Translations under genes and position numbers: made by a program
Notes under the pieces: model-generated
What the model was told of the DNA's origin: nothing
Database searches by the model: none
The model's input: the letters and a program-made list of their open reading frames with translations, nothing else
Shown: one piece after another, positions 1 through 10,084 of the stretch
How positions within the stretch are numbered: position 1 is the stretch's first letter
How the letters are laid out: each line of letters starts with the position of its first letter
Assembly (NCBI GenBank): GCA_019054805.1
Contig: JAHQIY010000003.1
Span: 496,001 to 560,000, forward strand
Length of the DNA: 64,000 bases
Direction of reading: 5' to 3'
From: Brachionus manjavacas
Taxonomy: Eukaryota > Rotifera > Eurotatoria > Ploima > Brachionidae

Positions 1-1450
1 TCATCGGCTTTTTTCTTTACCAAAATTATATGACTTGCCCAAGGGCTTTGGCTATCTCTGATAACGTTTTTGCTTAGCATATTTTTAATCTGTTTGCAAA
101 CTTCATTTTGTGTTTACTTTTTTTCAACCATTCTTCTTTGTTTCTTGGCTCGAACATCATTTATCTACCAATTAACTCGTGGTTTGCTTCACACTTAAGT
201 ACGAACTTTGATTCTGGTTTAGCAATCCTCTTGACGGTTGCTAAGACTTTATTCACTTTCGGTTTGTTCTTTCTTTCTTTTTCATTTAAATAGTTGAGGT
301 AAAGATCATATTCTTCTTGTTTTATTGTAACTCTTCTATACTTGAAGTCCAGAATCAACGAAAATGAACCGTTGATTATTGGACCAATTGTTAGTATTTA
401 TGTTTATGTTACCTATTTGATCTGGATTTCTTTTCAGCTTTTCAAAATGATTAAGCATCTCTAAAGGTAATTTTAATGGATTGATGAATGAGCCTGACGA
501 CCCACTATCAATAAGCATGTTCACTTTCGTATTAAACCCTCCTAATTCGATGTTTATATCAACTCTCTGCAGTCTATTAACTTTCAAGTTAATTAACTTT
601 TAAGTCATTACAAGCCACTTCCAATGAATTGATTTTTCTTCTTCTGGTTCATCCCATTCAGCATCGATCACGAACGATTAACCCTTTTCAAAACCATCCT
701 TTCTCTCACGTCTATAACTTTCTTTAACATTCTGCTTATTTCTATCGTCCCAGTGGACTCTTCTGTCGGTGTAAAATGTGTTCGATCTTTTAAAACGATC
801 ATTGCTTAATTGACAAATTCTTGTTTTATCTTTTTCATCTTATTGTTTCCTGCTACATTCTGCGATCCTGTGACCTGGCTTCTTACAATAGAAACAACCA
901 ACATTAAATTTTTTGTGATTGACTTTTGAAACTAACGTAATCATCCGAATTGAGTAACATGTCTTTAAAATAGAGTACTCTATTTTAGTGACACTCTATT
1001 ATAACATGTAAATGATTCTATAGTGACATGTCACTAAGTTCGGATAATTACGTTAATTGCGTTCAACTAAGAAACTCCATAAAATTTTTAACATTCTCTG
1101 GAACATTTGCAATTAATCGTGCTCTCAACAAACTTTACTTGGATGCCTCTTCTAAACCTGGCGTCCTTTTGATAGCAGACCCTCTATTTCGTGACAAAAC
1201 GTAGTGATTGATTAATCTGGCTTCGATGTTCTTGCGTAATACAAATTTAAGTAAAAGTCTGGTGACTTTTTACAAGCTGTTTTCAAAGCTTTGATGATAA
1301 CATTAATGTCTGTCTTCTGAGTTATTGACAGATTATTAAAAATTTGCAAAACACTTTTTTCGATAGAAAGTGGGCAAAAAATTTGAAAAAACTGATAAAA
1401 TTTTATTGGACAAAAAAAATTATAATAGTATACAAATTGACAAATAAAAA
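1..1450 (-). pseudogene. Gypsy element B 5' half, inverted copy
   Basis: Mirror of 5440-6840. It carries the start of reverse transcriptase (1-358), the retroviral-type aspartic protease (336-587, DSGSSG motif), the CCHC zinc knuckle of gag (about 850-905) and decayed gag sequence beyond the MITE at 935-1053. Frames are broken exactly as in the other arm, so it was already dead when copied. Confidence 0.85.
935..1053. mobile_element. Stowaway-like MITE, left-arm copy
   Basis: A 119-bp element with imperfect ~28-bp terminal inverted repeats (outer bases acgtaat.atccgaa) flanked by TA on each side, as for Tc1/mariner-type insertions. It interrupts gag of element B. The same insertion is at 5787-5905, so it predates the inverted duplication. 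Confidence 0.8.
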
Positions 1451-1547
1451 AAAGGAAAACAAATTATTGGCCAATATTTGAATTATTATAATCAGCTTTT
1501 GATTTTTTGACTAAAAATCCAAAACCGATTGAAGCTGGACCCCGAAA

Positions 1548-1713
1548 AACATTTTCTTTTAGGTTTAATAGCGTGGCGCTACTAAATAAAAGAATTTTAA
1601 TTTCTTCACAACTTTTATTGAAAAAACTAAAACTAAAAACTCAACTTCAAATTAATATATAAATTGAAGAGGAAGCACCCAGGAGGAAGGGGCTGGGGTA
1701 GAGGGGTGTTACA
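1548..1713 (-). repeat. LTR of gypsy element A, left-arm copy
   Basis: Read on the minus strand it starts TGTAACACCCCC at 1713, directly after a purine-rich tract (about 1714-1728). This is the usual polypurine-tract/LTR order at the 3' end of an LTR retrotransposon. An AATAAA signal lies inside. The far end is approximate because no second LTR is in the window. Confidence 0.65.
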
Positions 1714-1833
1714 TTAGTCCCCCCTTAAAATTAAGTTTCCTCCTGGAGACTTTTCCCCAAAAAACACAAAAATATAATAACAAAAAAAAAACACAAAAAC
1801 AATAATAACAAAACCAAAAACTTTTTTTTTTTT

Positions 1834-2382
1834 TTAGAGTTCTTCCGCAACATCCACGTAATCTTCCGGGGCAGGAGCTGGCGTTTGTACTGGGGCAGCA
1901 TCATGTTTTCTGAGCTCGATTGCCGAGCGGTGCAGAGTTCGACCACGTCCAAGGTTCAGGTATCTAAATATGTTCTCACTGTCGAGCTGAACCACTACTC
2001 GCGGGTACACATTTATGACTGGTGCTGAAGCTCGATGGACTGGTGCTGAATCTCGTACATGGACGGCAGAGGTCGGAGTAACGTCCAGAGTGGCTAAAAG
2101 GATGTAACAGATGGCCCGCTGCTTGGACGTTACTGGGCGTTGGCATTGTAACGCCACTGATGGGAGCGCCAACTACTATTCGGCCCTCTTCATAAGCCCG
2201 ATAGGTCTTTTTGTTGATGGCTCGGTGGTTGATAGTGTCCAAAAGCCAGCCGTTGTAAGCTGGGAATACCATACCCATAAACAATGAACCTTCCCCTGGA
2301 TGCTTCCTGGACTTTACAAAGCGCTGACGCCCTATTCCGCCACGTTCTGTTCCACCATTTATTTGAATGAAGAGAAACAATT
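1834..2382 (-). pseudogene. Extra ORF of gypsy element A, left-arm copy
   Basis: Inverted copy of the reading frame at 4456-5004, described there. A two-base shortening of an A run near 2095 splits it into two overlapping frames. The difference is in a homopolymer, so it could be a real lesion or a sequencing error. Confidence 0.6.
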
Positions 2383-2403
2383 CGTGTTTCTCTTATAAAT
2401 TAT

Positions 2404-2433
<30 letters not shown>

Positions 2434-2437
<4 letters not shown>

Positions 2438-2837
2438 TACCCGTATTGTTCTGGGGGTTTACGGCAGCGAACTGGTCGGGGCGTACCGTTTTTTCCTGGT
2501 AAGTTTGTTTTTATTTGGGTTTTAAAATAATAATTAGGTTCGAATTCTGATTCGGAGAGATTGTCTCCGGAATCATCCATATGTTAATTTAAATGTTGGT
2601 CATCGAGCCAGTACGAGTCTTCAATATTCGCTTCTTCCTCAGCGGTCTGGTCCACTGTTGATTCTTTCCGCTGTACGATAGCTATGTCTGGGGCCGGCGC
2701 AGACACATTAGCTTTATGTATAGACTCTTTTGTTGTACTTAAATTTCCCTTTCCCATGGTATTTGCATCTGTTGTGTCAATTATCGTTTCGTACCGTACA
2801 TTTTCGGCGGGGCTATAACAACGTTTAAGGTTGTTGA
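2434..2837 (-). pseudogene. Integrase C-terminal tail, left-arm copy
   Basis: Inverted copy of 3995-4398: the last ~80 codons before the TAA plus the 48-codon open tail beyond it. It has no catalytic core and is fused at 2838 to the fold-back junction, so it cannot make integrase. Confidence 0.8.
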
Positions 2838-2902
2838 TTCTGAATTCTGAAATTCTGAAATCTCGAAAATTGCACCATGCAATTTTCGAGATTTCAGAAT
2901 TT
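2838..2902. other. Fold-back junction at the palindrome loop
   Basis: Between the end of the left arm and the unique integrase sequence lies a perfect 24-bp inverted repeat (2850-2873 with 2879-2902) separated by five bases. The right half belongs to the integrase frame. The left half is an inverted copy of it and is preceded by partial reiterations of the word attctga. This looks like DNA copied from its own end after folding back, followed by a jump to a second template, the left arm. Confidence 0.8.
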
Positions 2903-4398
2903 TTGGTAAAAACGTGTATCGCTGTTACGACAAATCCGAATGTGGTGTTCATTTCCAGTACGTTGTGCCAACCGACGACCGCCCCAAAGTCCTGATAAAA
3001 TTACATAGTGACCCAATGAGTGGGCATCTAGGATTTGATCGAACGTTTGAAAAGTTAAAGCAGCGTTTTTACTGGCCCAATTATCGAAAGGAGCTTGCTG
3101 AGTTTATCAACAAATGCGAAATCTGCGCATCAGCCAAAGCACCAAAGGCTGATACAAAACAGCCAATTACCCCCATTGTTGCAAGCCACCCTTTCCAAAT
3201 CATTACCTGGGATATTTTAGGCCCATTACCACTCTCAGATGGTAAGTTTATTTATATTTTAGTAATAATCTGCCATTTTACTAAATGGGTAATGTTATTT
3301 ACACAAACAGCTGAAGAGGTGGCCGAATGCCTTTTTCTGTTTATTTGCCGCCATAGCGTCCCCGAAGCTGCTCTGTCAGACCAAGGAACCAACTTCCAGT
3401 CCGAAGTCATGTCCTTATTTTTTGAAAAATTAGATATTCATCGCCTACGAACCTCAGCCTATCACCCACAGTGTGATGGAGCTACAGAGCGGTTCAACCG
3501 AACCTTAGAACAAATGTTGTCTTGCTATGTTGCTGAAACGCAAAACGAGTGGAAAAGATTCTTACCATGCCTTGCTTTTGCCTATAACACATGTGAACAT
3601 GCTACAACCGGTCTTACACCTTTTGAGGTGGTGTATGGTCGGAAACCTAAACTTCCAGTTGATCTTATGTTCCCCAACCCCGTTCTCGACCTAAATATTA
3701 GTGTCGAAACGTATGCTGAAAAGATACAAAAGCATCTTCAGCAATGTTATGAAATGGTGAGAAAAACCACGGACCACAAAGTAAACAAGTTTAAATTTTA
3801 TGCTGACAGAAGCATGAAACCAGCGAGTTATGTATTAGGTGATCGTGTTTGGTACTTGAAGCCTGCCCACAAAAAGGGGGTATCAAAGAAACTGAGCCGT
3901 AAGTGGATTGGACCCTATACAATCTTAAGAAAACAAGGCGATCATAATTACTTGATAAGACCTGATGTGAAGGGGAAAAAGAGATTAGTGCATGTCAACA
4001 ACCTTAAACGTTGTTATAGCCCCGCCGAAAATGTACGGTACGAAACGATAATTGACACAACAGATGCAAATACCATGGGAAAGGGAAATTTAAGTACAAC
4101 AAAAGAGTCTATACATAAAGCTAATGTGTCTGCGCCGGCCCCAGACATAGCTATCGTACAGCGGAAAGAATCAACAGTGGACCAGACCGCTGAGGAAGAA
4201 GCGAATATTGAAGACTCGTACTGGCTCGATGACCAACATTTAAATTAACATATGGATGATTCCGGAGACAATCTCTCCGAATCAGAATTCGAACCTAATT
4301 ATTATTTTAAAACCCAAATAAAAACAAACTTACCAGGAAAAAACGGTACGCCCCGACCAGTTCGCTGCCGTAAACCCCCAGAACAATACGGGTACTAA
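2877..4398 (+). CDS. Ty3/gypsy pol, integrase part (element A)
   Basis: Integrase joins element cDNA to host DNA in the nucleus. The frame is open from 2914 to a TAA at 4246-4248. It has the HHCC zinc-binding domain (H31, H38, C68, C71 counted from 2914), then the D,D(35)E core at D100, D156 and E192 with the motifs TWDILG, LSDQGTN and ATERFNRTL, and a C-terminal tail. All catalytic residues are present. The same frame continues past the TAA for 48 more codons to a TAA at 4398, ending in a basic, Pro-rich Tyr-Gly-Tyr tail of the kind that normally closes gypsy pol, so the first TAA is probably a nonsense change. Reverse transcriptase of this element is missing: its 5' side was lost at the palindrome junction. 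Confidence 0.9.
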
Positions 4399-4455
4399 AA
4401 AAAAAAAAATAAAAAAAAAAAAAAAAAAAATTATAATTTATAAGAGAAACACGAA
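4399..4455 (+). other. A-rich spacer with small hairpin, element A
   Basis: A run of A bases (4399-4430) is followed by an 8-bp inverted repeat (agagaaac ... gtttctct, about 4441-4465). It separates pol from the extra ORF. The run differs in length between the palindrome arms. Confidence 0.5.
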
Positions 4456-5004
4456 TTGTTTCTCTTCATTCAAATAAATGGTGGAACAGAACGTGGCGGA
4501 ATAGGGCGTCAGCGCTTTGTAAAGTCCAGGAAGCATCCAGGGGAAGGTTCATTGTTTATGGGTATGGTATTCCCAGCTTACAACGGCTGGCTTTTGGACA
4601 CTATCAACCACCGAGCCATCAACAAAAAGACCTATCGGGCTTATGAAGAGGGCCGAATAGTAGTTGGCGCTCCCATCAGTGGCGTTACAATGCCAACGCC
4701 CAGTAACGTCCAAGCAGCGGGCCATCTGTTACATCCTTTTTTAGCCACTCTGGACGTTACTCTGACCTCTGCCGTCCATGTACGAGATTCAGCACCAGTC
4801 CATCGAGCTTCAGCACCAGTCATAAATGTGTACCCGCGAGTAGTGGTTCAGCTCGACAGTGAGAACATATTTAGATACCTGAACCTTGGACGTGGTCGAA
4901 CTCTGCACCGCTCGGCAATCGAGCTCAGAAAACATGATGCTGCCCCAGTACAAACGCCAGCTCCTGCCCCGGAAGATTACGTGGATGTTGCGGAAGAACT
5001 CTAA
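4456..5004 (+). CDS. Post-pol ORF of gypsy element A, unknown function
   Basis: An open frame of about 180 codons between pol and the polypurine tract, where env or accessory genes sit in some gypsy elements. I do not recognise it. The first half is Gly-rich and basic (RGGIGRQRFVKSRKHPGEG); the second half is Ala/Pro/Val-rich. I see no signal peptide or membrane segment, which argues against an envelope protein. The start is uncertain: the frame opens at a TTG and no convincing ATG begins it. Its base composition is clearly richer in G+C than the surroundings. It could be a displaced gag-like or nucleic-acid-binding gene. Confidence 0.5.
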   Translation: MFLFIQINGGTERGGIGRQRFVKSRKHPGEGSLFMGMVFPAYNGWLLDTINHRAINKKTYRAYEEGRIVVGAPISGVTMPTPSNVQAAGHLLHPFLATLDVTLTSAVHVRDSAPVHRASAPVINVYPRVVVQLDSENIFRYLNLGRGRTLHRSAIELRKHDAAPVQTPAPAPEDYVDVAEEL

Positions 5005-5108
5005 AAAAAAAAAAAAGTTTTTGGTTTTGTTATTATTGTTTTTGTGTTTTTTTTTTGTTATTATATTTTTGTGTTTTTTGGGGAAAAGTCTCCAGGAGGA
5101 AACTTAAT

Positions 5109-5290
5109 TTTAAGGGGGGACTAATGTAACACCCCCTCTACCCCAGCCCCTTCCTCCTGGGTGCTTCCTCTTCAATTTATATATTAATTTGAAGTTGAGT
5201 TTTTAGTTTTAGTTTTTTCAATAAAAGTTGTGAAGAAATTAAAATTCTTTTATTTAGTAGCGCCACGCTATTAAACCTAAAAGAAAATGT
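5109..5290 (+). repeat. Polypurine tract and 3' LTR of gypsy element A
   Basis: The purine-rich tract taagggggga (5111-5120) is followed by TGTAACACCCCC from 5125, the canonical TG start of an LTR. An AATAAA polyadenylation signal lies at about 5219. The right boundary is uncertain (5270-5300); beyond it the sequence turns into element B. Confidence 0.65.
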
Positions 5291-5439
5291 TTTTCGGGGT
5301 CCAGCTTCAATCGGTTTTGGATTTTTAGTCAAAAAATCAAAAGCTGATTATAATAATTCAAATATTGGCCAATAATTTGTTTTCCTTTTTTTTATTTGTC
5401 AATTTGTATACTATTATAATTTTTTTTGTCCAATAAAAT

Positions 5440-6245
5440 TTTATCAGTTTTTTCAAATTTTTTGCCCACTTTCTATCGAAAAAAAGTGTTTTGCAAATTT
5501 TTAATAATCTGTCAATAACTCAGAAGACAGACATTAATGTTATCATCAAAGCTTTGAAAACAGCTTGTAAAAAGTCACCAGACTTTTACTTAAATTTGTA
5601 TTACGCAAGAACATCGAAGCCAGATTAATCAATCACTACGTTTTGTCACGAAATAGAGGGTCTGCTATCAAAAGGACGCCAGGTTTAGAAGAGGCATCCA
5701 AGTAAAGTTTGTTGAGAGCACGATTAATTGCAAATGTTCCAGAGAATGTTAAAAATTTTATGGAGTTTCTTAGTTGAACGCAATTAACGTAATTATCCGA
5801 ACTTAGTGACATGTCACTATAGAATCATTTACATGTTATAATAGAGTGTCACTAAAATAGAGTACTCTATTTTAAAGACATGTTACTCAATTCGGATGAT
5901 TACGTTAGTTTCAAAAGTCAATCACAAAAAATTTAATGTTGGTTGTTTCTATTGTAAGAAGCCAGGTCACAGGATCGCAGAATGTAGCAGGAAACAATAA
6001 GATGAAAAAGATAAAACAAGAATTTGTCAATTAAGCAATGATCGTTTTAAAAGATCGAACACATTTTACACCGACAGAAGAGTCCACTGGGACGATAGAA
6101 ATAAGCAGAATGTTAAAGAAAGTTATAGACGTGAGAGAAAGGATGGTTTTGAAAAGGGTTAATCGTTCGTGATCGATGCTGAATGGGATGAACCAGAAGA
6201 AGAAAAAATCAATTCATTGGAAGTGGCTTGTAATGACTTAAAAGT
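5440..6245 (+). pseudogene. gag of gypsy element B (decayed)
   Basis: Translation recovers an interrupted gag polyprotein: a capsid-like segment (about 5585-5770), the MITE insertion, then a nucleocapsid CCHC zinc knuckle CX2CX4HX4C at about 5939-5995 (C-FY-C-KKPG-H-RIAE-C), and a charged linker. In-frame stops are TAA, and frame is otherwise kept over long distances. Gag would form the particle that packages element RNA. Confidence 0.75.
5787..5905. mobile_element. Stowaway-like MITE, right-arm copy
   Basis: Same 119-bp element as at 935-1053, with TA at both flanks (5785-5786, 5906-5907), inserted in gag of element B. It has no coding capacity. Confidence 0.8.
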
Positions 6246-6253
6246 TAATTAAC

Positions 6254-6505
6254 TTGAAAGTTAATAGACTGCAGAGAGTTGATATAAACATCGAATTAGG
6301 AGGGTTTAATACGAAAGTGAACATGCTTATTGATAGTGGGTCGTCAGGCTCATTCATCAATCCATTAAAATTACCTTTAGAGATGCTTAATCATTTTGAA
6401 AAGCTGAAAAGAAATCCAGATCAAATAGGTAACATAAACATAAATACTAACAATTGGTCCAATAATCAACGGTTCATTTTCGTTGATTCTGGACTTCAAG
6501 TATAG
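6254..6505 (+). pseudogene. Aspartic protease of gypsy element B
   Basis: Retropepsin-type protease that would mature the Gag-Pol polyprotein. The catalytic motif is seen as LIDSGSSGSFI (the D-S/T-G active-site triplet). It is 83 codons long and ends at a stop overlapping the start of the reverse transcriptase segment, which is in another frame. A frameshift therefore separates the two. Part of a dead element. Confidence 0.75.
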
Positions 6506-7310
6506 AAGAGTTACAATAAAACAAGAAGAATATGATCTTTACCTCAACTATTTAAATGAAAAAGAAAGAAAGAACAAACCGAAAGTGAATAAAGTCTTAG
6601 CAACCGTCAAGAGGATTGCTAAACCAGAATCAAAGTTCGTACTTAAGTGTGAAGCAAACCACGAGTTAATTGGTAGATAAATGATGTTCGAGCCAAGAAA
6701 CAAAGAAGAATGGTTGAAAAAGTAAACACAAAATGAAGTTTGCAAACAGATTAAAAATATGCTAAGCAAAAACGTTATCAGAGATAGCCAAAGCCCTTGG
6801 GCAAGTCATATAATTTTGGTAAAGAAAAAAGCCGATGAAAGTGGAAAAAGAGAGTTCAGATTCTGTATAGATTTCCGAAAACTTAATGAAGCCACAATTA
6901 AAGATAATTCCCCTCTTCCGAGATTTGATGACACAATTGATGCACTTGGTGGTACTTGGTTTATCACGTGTTTGGATGTGGACAGTGTTTACTGGCAGAT
7001 ACAGTTAAGCGAAGAAAGTAAGGAAAAAACAGCTTCCTGCGCATACAATTGACTGTACGAATTCAACGTCATGCCGTTCGGACTATGCAACGCCCCATCA
7101 ACTTTTCAACGATTGATGGACGACTTATTGAAGAATCTGACTTGGATGGCATGCCTAGTATATCTAGACGATGTCATAGTTTTCGCAAAGGACTTCAAAA
7201 CTCATATAAAAAGATTAGACCAGGTTCTGACTAGATTCGATGAAGCTAATTTGAAATTGAACCAGATCCATCTAAAACCGAAGCTATCGTCAATATTCCA
7301 GCCCCAAAAT
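6483..7310 (+). pseudogene. Reverse transcriptase of gypsy element B
   Basis: RT palm and fingers are recognisable: FRFCIDFRKLNEAT, then FITCLDVDSVYWQIQL, MPFGLCNAPSTFQRLMD and the catalytic box YLDDVIVFAK. One frame runs through, interrupted by TAA (6678, about 6723) and a TGA (7050) where Gly is normal. Near 7265-7320 the frame is lost. The left part of this segment lies inside the palindrome arm; the rest is single copy. Confidence 0.85.
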
Positions 7311-7319
7311 TGAAGGTTA

Positions 7320-7725
7320 TGTGCTTAGATTTTTAGGTATGATAGGTTACTAAAGAAAATTTATTTTGAATTTTGGAAAGATTGCGAAATTTTTATTTGA
7401 AGTCACAAAAGCGAAGAGCAAATTTGAGTTGACCAATTAAGAGAGAGAAAACCTCCAAAGCCTTAAAAAGTACTTAATAGAAGCACCTATACTGACTTTT
7501 CCAGACTTTAATTCTCTTTTCGAACTCTCCTGTGATGCATCAGCAACAAATGCTAGAGCAGTGTTGGTACAACGCATAAAAGGAATGACACATCCCGTTG
7601 CATTCGCAAGTAGACAATTGACGAAACAAGAAAGAAACTATTCAGCAAGTAAGCGCGAGCTTTTAGCGGTTGTTTGGGAGACAAGAACGTTCAATAACTA
7701 TATTTACGGTCGTCGCATTAAAATC
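7320..7725 (+). pseudogene. RT connection and RNase H of gypsy element B
   Basis: Motifs visible in shifting frames: FLGMIGY-like connection, LKKYLIEAPILTFPDF, LSCDASATNARAVLVQ (catalytic Asp of RNase H) and SKRELLAVVW (catalytic Glu). After the YIYGR motif at ~7710 the sequence jumps straight to the end of integrase, so about half of RNase H and nearly all of integrase are deleted. Confidence 0.75.
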
Positions 7726-8431
7726 CAGTGAAAATCATGACGAAAAATTTGTAGAAAAAATTCAAGAGAGAATTACCAAAGCACAAGAAAATCAAAAACG
7801 TCAAAATGACTCGAAAGTAAAAGACAAAATTAAATTCAGTGTTGGGCAACTAATTTTGTTAGTAAATACAAGACAAAGACTAAGTCACGTCAGAGGCTTC
7901 GAACCAAGGTATATTGGCCATTATAATATTTAAGAACAAGTAACAGAAGTAAATTTCAAAATTCAAGACGCTACCAATCAAAAATCAAATATCATAGTCA
8001 ACTACGATAGAATGCGCAAATATAACGAAAGAAAACAGTAGGAGCAGTCAAACGACACCCTAGAAGCATTAAACAAACTTTTAATTAATTACTTTCCAAT
8101 TGATGAAGAAGCGGAAACTTACAATCAAATTTTGATTCAAGCACCGGCAAACAACCGCCCGAGACAGCCATCTGTAGTAGAAGTTGATCTAGAAAGCCAT
8201 GAAGACGAATTATTTTTAAATCCAAATCAACCTTTAAATTATCAAGATATTTTAAATTAAACGTTAGTTGATTTAATTGATGAAATGACAGAAGAAAATT
8301 AGGAATAAACATCGAGAACAAGAAATAAACAGCAGATAGTTTCGATTAACGAAAGTAGATTGAATAAAGTGAGAGCCAAATAGAAGCAAGTTCTGACGAA
8401 GGTCAGAAGAGAAAATATCAAAGCATGAAAT
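7725..8431 (+). pseudogene. Integrase C-terminal tail of gypsy element B
   Basis: Contains the post-core integrase tail (KIKFSVGQLILLVNTRQ, RGFEPRYIGHYNI). A single frame stays open to a TGA at 8429-8431 except for six TAA/TAG codons and without any frameshift. The distal part is acidic, then basic (SRTRNKQQIV). It would sit at the end of pol. No LTR was recognised downstream. Confidence 0.7.
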
Positions 8432-8879
8432 GGACTTACCACATGGATGGATGGAGATGGTTGGTGAACTTGTAACGTTGAAAATTGTAAGAACCGATTT
8501 TCTATACCATTTGGCTTAAGATACACGCTGTGAGAATGCACAAAGTAAAATTAGTTGGCAACAAAATTCTAGAATCAAATTTCCAATTATAGCACCAACG
8601 AAAGATAACGAAAATTTAGCGGGAGTTGGTAGCAGAGAAAATTTACCCTCAAGTTCATTTAGATCAACTCAAATGGACAAAATGTATAGTAAGAATACCG
8701 AATCTTTTCTTTAAAATTCTTAAAAAATAATTTTTTATCTCTTTTGTTATTTTTTGTTCAAAAAAATTCAAATCTTTCAAAAATTTTTTCAAATAAATTT
8801 ACCGAAATTTTATTTTGAACTTCGTCCAAAATCGTTACAAATTTAATAAGAGACGTTTGTCGTTCAGACACGGCAAATA
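8432..8879 (+). other. Junction between gypsy B and LINE; no clear gene
   Basis: Contains one open fragment of ~62 codons (about 8530-8715), Ser/Asn-rich, with no recognised domain, possibly the 5' end of the LINE ORF1. The rest is A/T-rich sequence without recognisable genes. Confidence 0.3.
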
Positions 8880-9745
8880 TGATTAGAAAATCTATACAAC
8901 CTACGACAAAACCAAAGTAATGTAAATACTACACAAGCCAATAATCAAGAAACAAGTTTTACAACAATACAATTAAATCCGACATACCACCAATTGACAA
9001 ATCAACAAAACAACAACAAGACACTTAATTACGATCAAGAAATCCAAAAACAAAAAAACATTTATTCTTAAATTCAAAAGCAAGGTTAATTTTTAATCCA
9101 AAATTTAAAGACTATTTCATTTTAGAAGAAATATTTAGAAAAATCAAACCAAACGTTGAAATTAGCACATTTTACATAAACAAGAATGAAGACCTAATTA
9201 TTAAGACCGACAAGGAAATGCAAATCCAAGAGCTTTAATCATGGCCTTGTGATGCATTTGGCACTGGAATTGAAGAGACCACAAAAAACCAAAGATATTA
9301 TTTTGCCTCACAAAATGTATTAGCATAAGAATTTGATGTTGAATGCACAAGAGCTAAAAATTAACTAAAAAATAAAAACAGCATTGAAGACACTTTAAGA
9401 ATGATTAAAATATGCACTGGTCAATACTTGAGTTTCTTAAAACAGTGATGTCAAATGTAGAAAAATTCAACCAAACAGTAAAAAGTGGATTTATTTTCAA
9501 GTTCTCAAGAATCAAAGGTTCACCATGGAGATTTAAAGTGACACCTCTCCAATGTTTCAGATGCCAATGACTAGGACATAAGGCAGAAAACTGCAACGGC
9601 CAAAAAACATGTCAAAAATGTGGCAAAACAGACCACAAAAAAGATAAATGTCCATCAAAAGACGATCCGAAAAATAACCATTGTATTAATTATAGAGGTA
9701 ATTATGTGTCTTGCTCAAATCATGTCCAGTCTTAATTAAAGCAGC
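8880..9745 (+). pseudogene. LINE ORF1 with CCHC zinc knuckles (decayed)
   Basis: Fragments of a nucleic-acid-binding ORF1 protein: a Gln/Asn-rich N-terminus, a middle segment (YFILEEIFRKIKP) and two zinc knuckles at about 9555-9655, CX2CX4HX4C (one has TGA in place of the usual Gly) and C-QK-C-GKTD-H-KKDK-C, followed by a degenerate third. ORF1 protein coats LINE RNA. Several stops and frameshifts make it non-functional. Same family as the LINE at 45945-48115, judged from the ORF2 remains. Confidence 0.75.
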
Positions 9746-10084
9746 CGAAGAAAAAAAACAGACATTAAACAAGAAAATGAACGATTAAACAAAGAACACA
9801 ACAAGAATTTACTCCTCAAGAGTACAATCATTAAAACAAACTATTAGTTATTATTGACCTATTAAAAAATATATCCGAGGCAAGGAGAGCATTAAACGAG
9901 GATCCAACTCCAATATTTCAAAGCATTAAAATTAACTTAGGTGAAAAAATAATTAAAAATTTTTTTATATAAATTGCCAATCAATAAAAACAAAGAAAAA
10001 CGTATTCAAATTGAACAAGTAATTTCAAATCTCGACATAGACTTTATAAGTTAAACGAAAGTTTCTAAGGTCAAATAGCAAACT

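Larger units (their letters stand above)
1..2837. repeat. Left arm of large palindrome
   Basis: This stretch is the reverse complement of 3995-6840. In the parts compared base by base I saw only homopolymer-length changes, one 2-base difference in an A run (near 2095 against 4740) and one substitution (near 2074). It begins at window base 1, so the arm probably extends outside the window. Content, read on the minus strand: integrase tail, extra ORF, polypurine tract and LTR of gypsy element A, then gag, protease and the start of reverse transcriptase of gypsy element B. Confidence 0.95.
3995..6840. repeat. Right arm of large palindrome
   Basis: Inverted partner of the left arm. Coordinates of matching points sum to 6832 near the loop and 6840-6841 at the outer end; the drift is a handful of small indels. 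The inner end lies inside the integrase reading frame. Since integrase runs without a break from the loop into this arm, this arm is in the original order and the left arm is the added inverted copy. Confidence 0.95.

Noticed and set aside
4456-5004. Envelope gene, i.e. an errantivirus-like element
   Set aside because: No signal peptide, membrane segment or Cys pattern in the post-pol ORF.
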